From Botryococcus braunii (lineage: Eukaryota > Chlorophyta > Trebouxiophyceae), in NCBI GenBank assembly GCA_002005505.1, contig MVGU01001739.1, forward strand, positions 5,001-48,002: 43,002 nt of DNA. Direction: 5' to 3'. The position numbers were made by a program, and so were the translations under genes. Shown one piece after another: positions 42,567-43,002 of this stretch. The first letter of the stretch is position 1; each line of letters opens with the position of its first letter. The notes under the pieces were generated by a model. It was not told where the DNA came from. It saw only the letters and a program-made list of their open reading frames with translations, and searched no databases.

Positions 42567-43002
42567 TGTGATGGAATGTAGGGATTTCCCGGCATTTCTG
42601 GACATTCCCTTACCCCCTAGCCTAGGCGCACATGTGGCGCACATGTCGTACGAGCAACGCGAGTACGCACGTGCCTAGCGTCTAGCCTTGGCTTCCTAGC
42701 CGTCGAATTCCATTGGATAGTTATGGACGTTACTCTCATAGTAGGATTCTAGGATATTTTCTAGATACTATTGTAGAGGTTTGGTGGACTAGTGCGCTAC
42801 CATTGGAGGAACGTGAAACACGATCACGAACACGGGAAGGAACGGATAGAGACGTAAGCCACGGGAAGACACGCACTCAGGTAATTGGAAGCTTAGTAGA
42901 CCACAAGTAGGGAGTGGAAGCTCCGTGAGGTGGGGGTTACTTGTAATTGGAAAGAGCGTCCAACTTGTCGGCCATCCGGCCTTGTCTCTCCTCTCTCCAA
43001 CT
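42567..43002 (+). repeat. G2 3' LTR, truncated by the window end
   Basis: Aligns to the 5' LTR but carries several one-base losses (for example GACATTCCC for GACATTTCCC, GTGAAACACG for GTGAACACACG, CGAACACGGG for CGAACCACGGG, GTAATTGG for GTAATTTGG). Confidence 0.88.

Larger units (their letters stand above)
35601..43002 (+). mobile_element. Ty3/gypsy chromovirus-like element G2, nearly complete
   Basis: 5' LTR 35601-36076, primer site 36079-36091, Gag 36195-37433, Pol 37436-41596 with a C-terminal chromodomain, a ~970 bp 3' non-coding region, polypurine tract at about 42555-42564 and 3' LTR from 42567 running off the window. Both ORFs are open throughout, so the element may have been recently active. 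The domain order protease, RT, RNase H, integrase, chromodomain is that of Ty3/gypsy chromoviruses. Confidence 0.94.

Overview
The window is nuclear DNA of a eukaryote, most likely of the green plant lineage and plausibly a streptophyte alga such as a charophyte (inference). Reasons: two intron-bearing genes of plant type, a CDC16/APC6 subunit and a plant-cysteine-oxidase/ADO-type thiol dioxygenase; long GT and CT microsatellites; and nested Ty1/copia and chromodomain-bearing Ty3/gypsy retrotransposons. There is no bacterial-style gene organisation and no CRISPR array, rRNA or convincing tRNA.

Region 1 (1-7.6 kb) holds two convergent host genes. The last three exons of CDC16/APC6 run on the + strand (1-1890). 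A multi-exon thiol dioxygenase runs on the - strand (4200-7553); its C-terminal exon structure is ambiguous and may contain a one-base frameshift. Region 2 (7.6-13.2 kb) is gene-poor: I recognise no coding gene, but there is a pair of perfect palindromes, a cluster of GGCGA pentamers and very long CT and GT microsatellites.

Region 3 (13.2-24.4 kb) is a nest. Three head-to-tail copies of a ~930 bp unit are accompanied by two copies of a ~766 bp element with 25 bp inverted ends. The second unit copy is split by a 7,009 bp Ty1/copia element on the - strand. Its 694 bp LTRs show no differences by eye, and its primer-binding site matches the anticodon arm of initiator tRNA-Met. The polyprotein is complete in content (Gag, protease, integrase, RT, RNase H) but split over three frames, two of the breaks lying exactly in C/G homopolymers.

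Region 4 (24.4-29.1 kb) is the 3' part of a Ty3/gypsy chromovirus-like element on the - strand, disrupted inside integrase by a 2,929 bp insertion. That insertion has 158 bp perfect terminal inverted repeats and a CAAAG target duplication, and contains inverted LTR pieces, a duplicated gypsy fragment, a Gag-like fragment and a 118 bp perfect hairpin. Region 5 (29.1-43.0 kb) holds two + strand copies of another Ty3/gypsy family. The first ends in RNase H in a double fold-back rearrangement, followed by a TCCCA-rich array. The second (35601 to the window end) is nearly complete, with Gag and a 1386-residue Pol ending in a chromodomain, and sits in the leader of a further copy of its own family. 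Its 3' non-coding region carries an internal poly(A) tract, and its last LTR runs off the window.

The two host genes have no evident functional link to each other. The rest is a record of successive transposon insertion, inversion and template switching.
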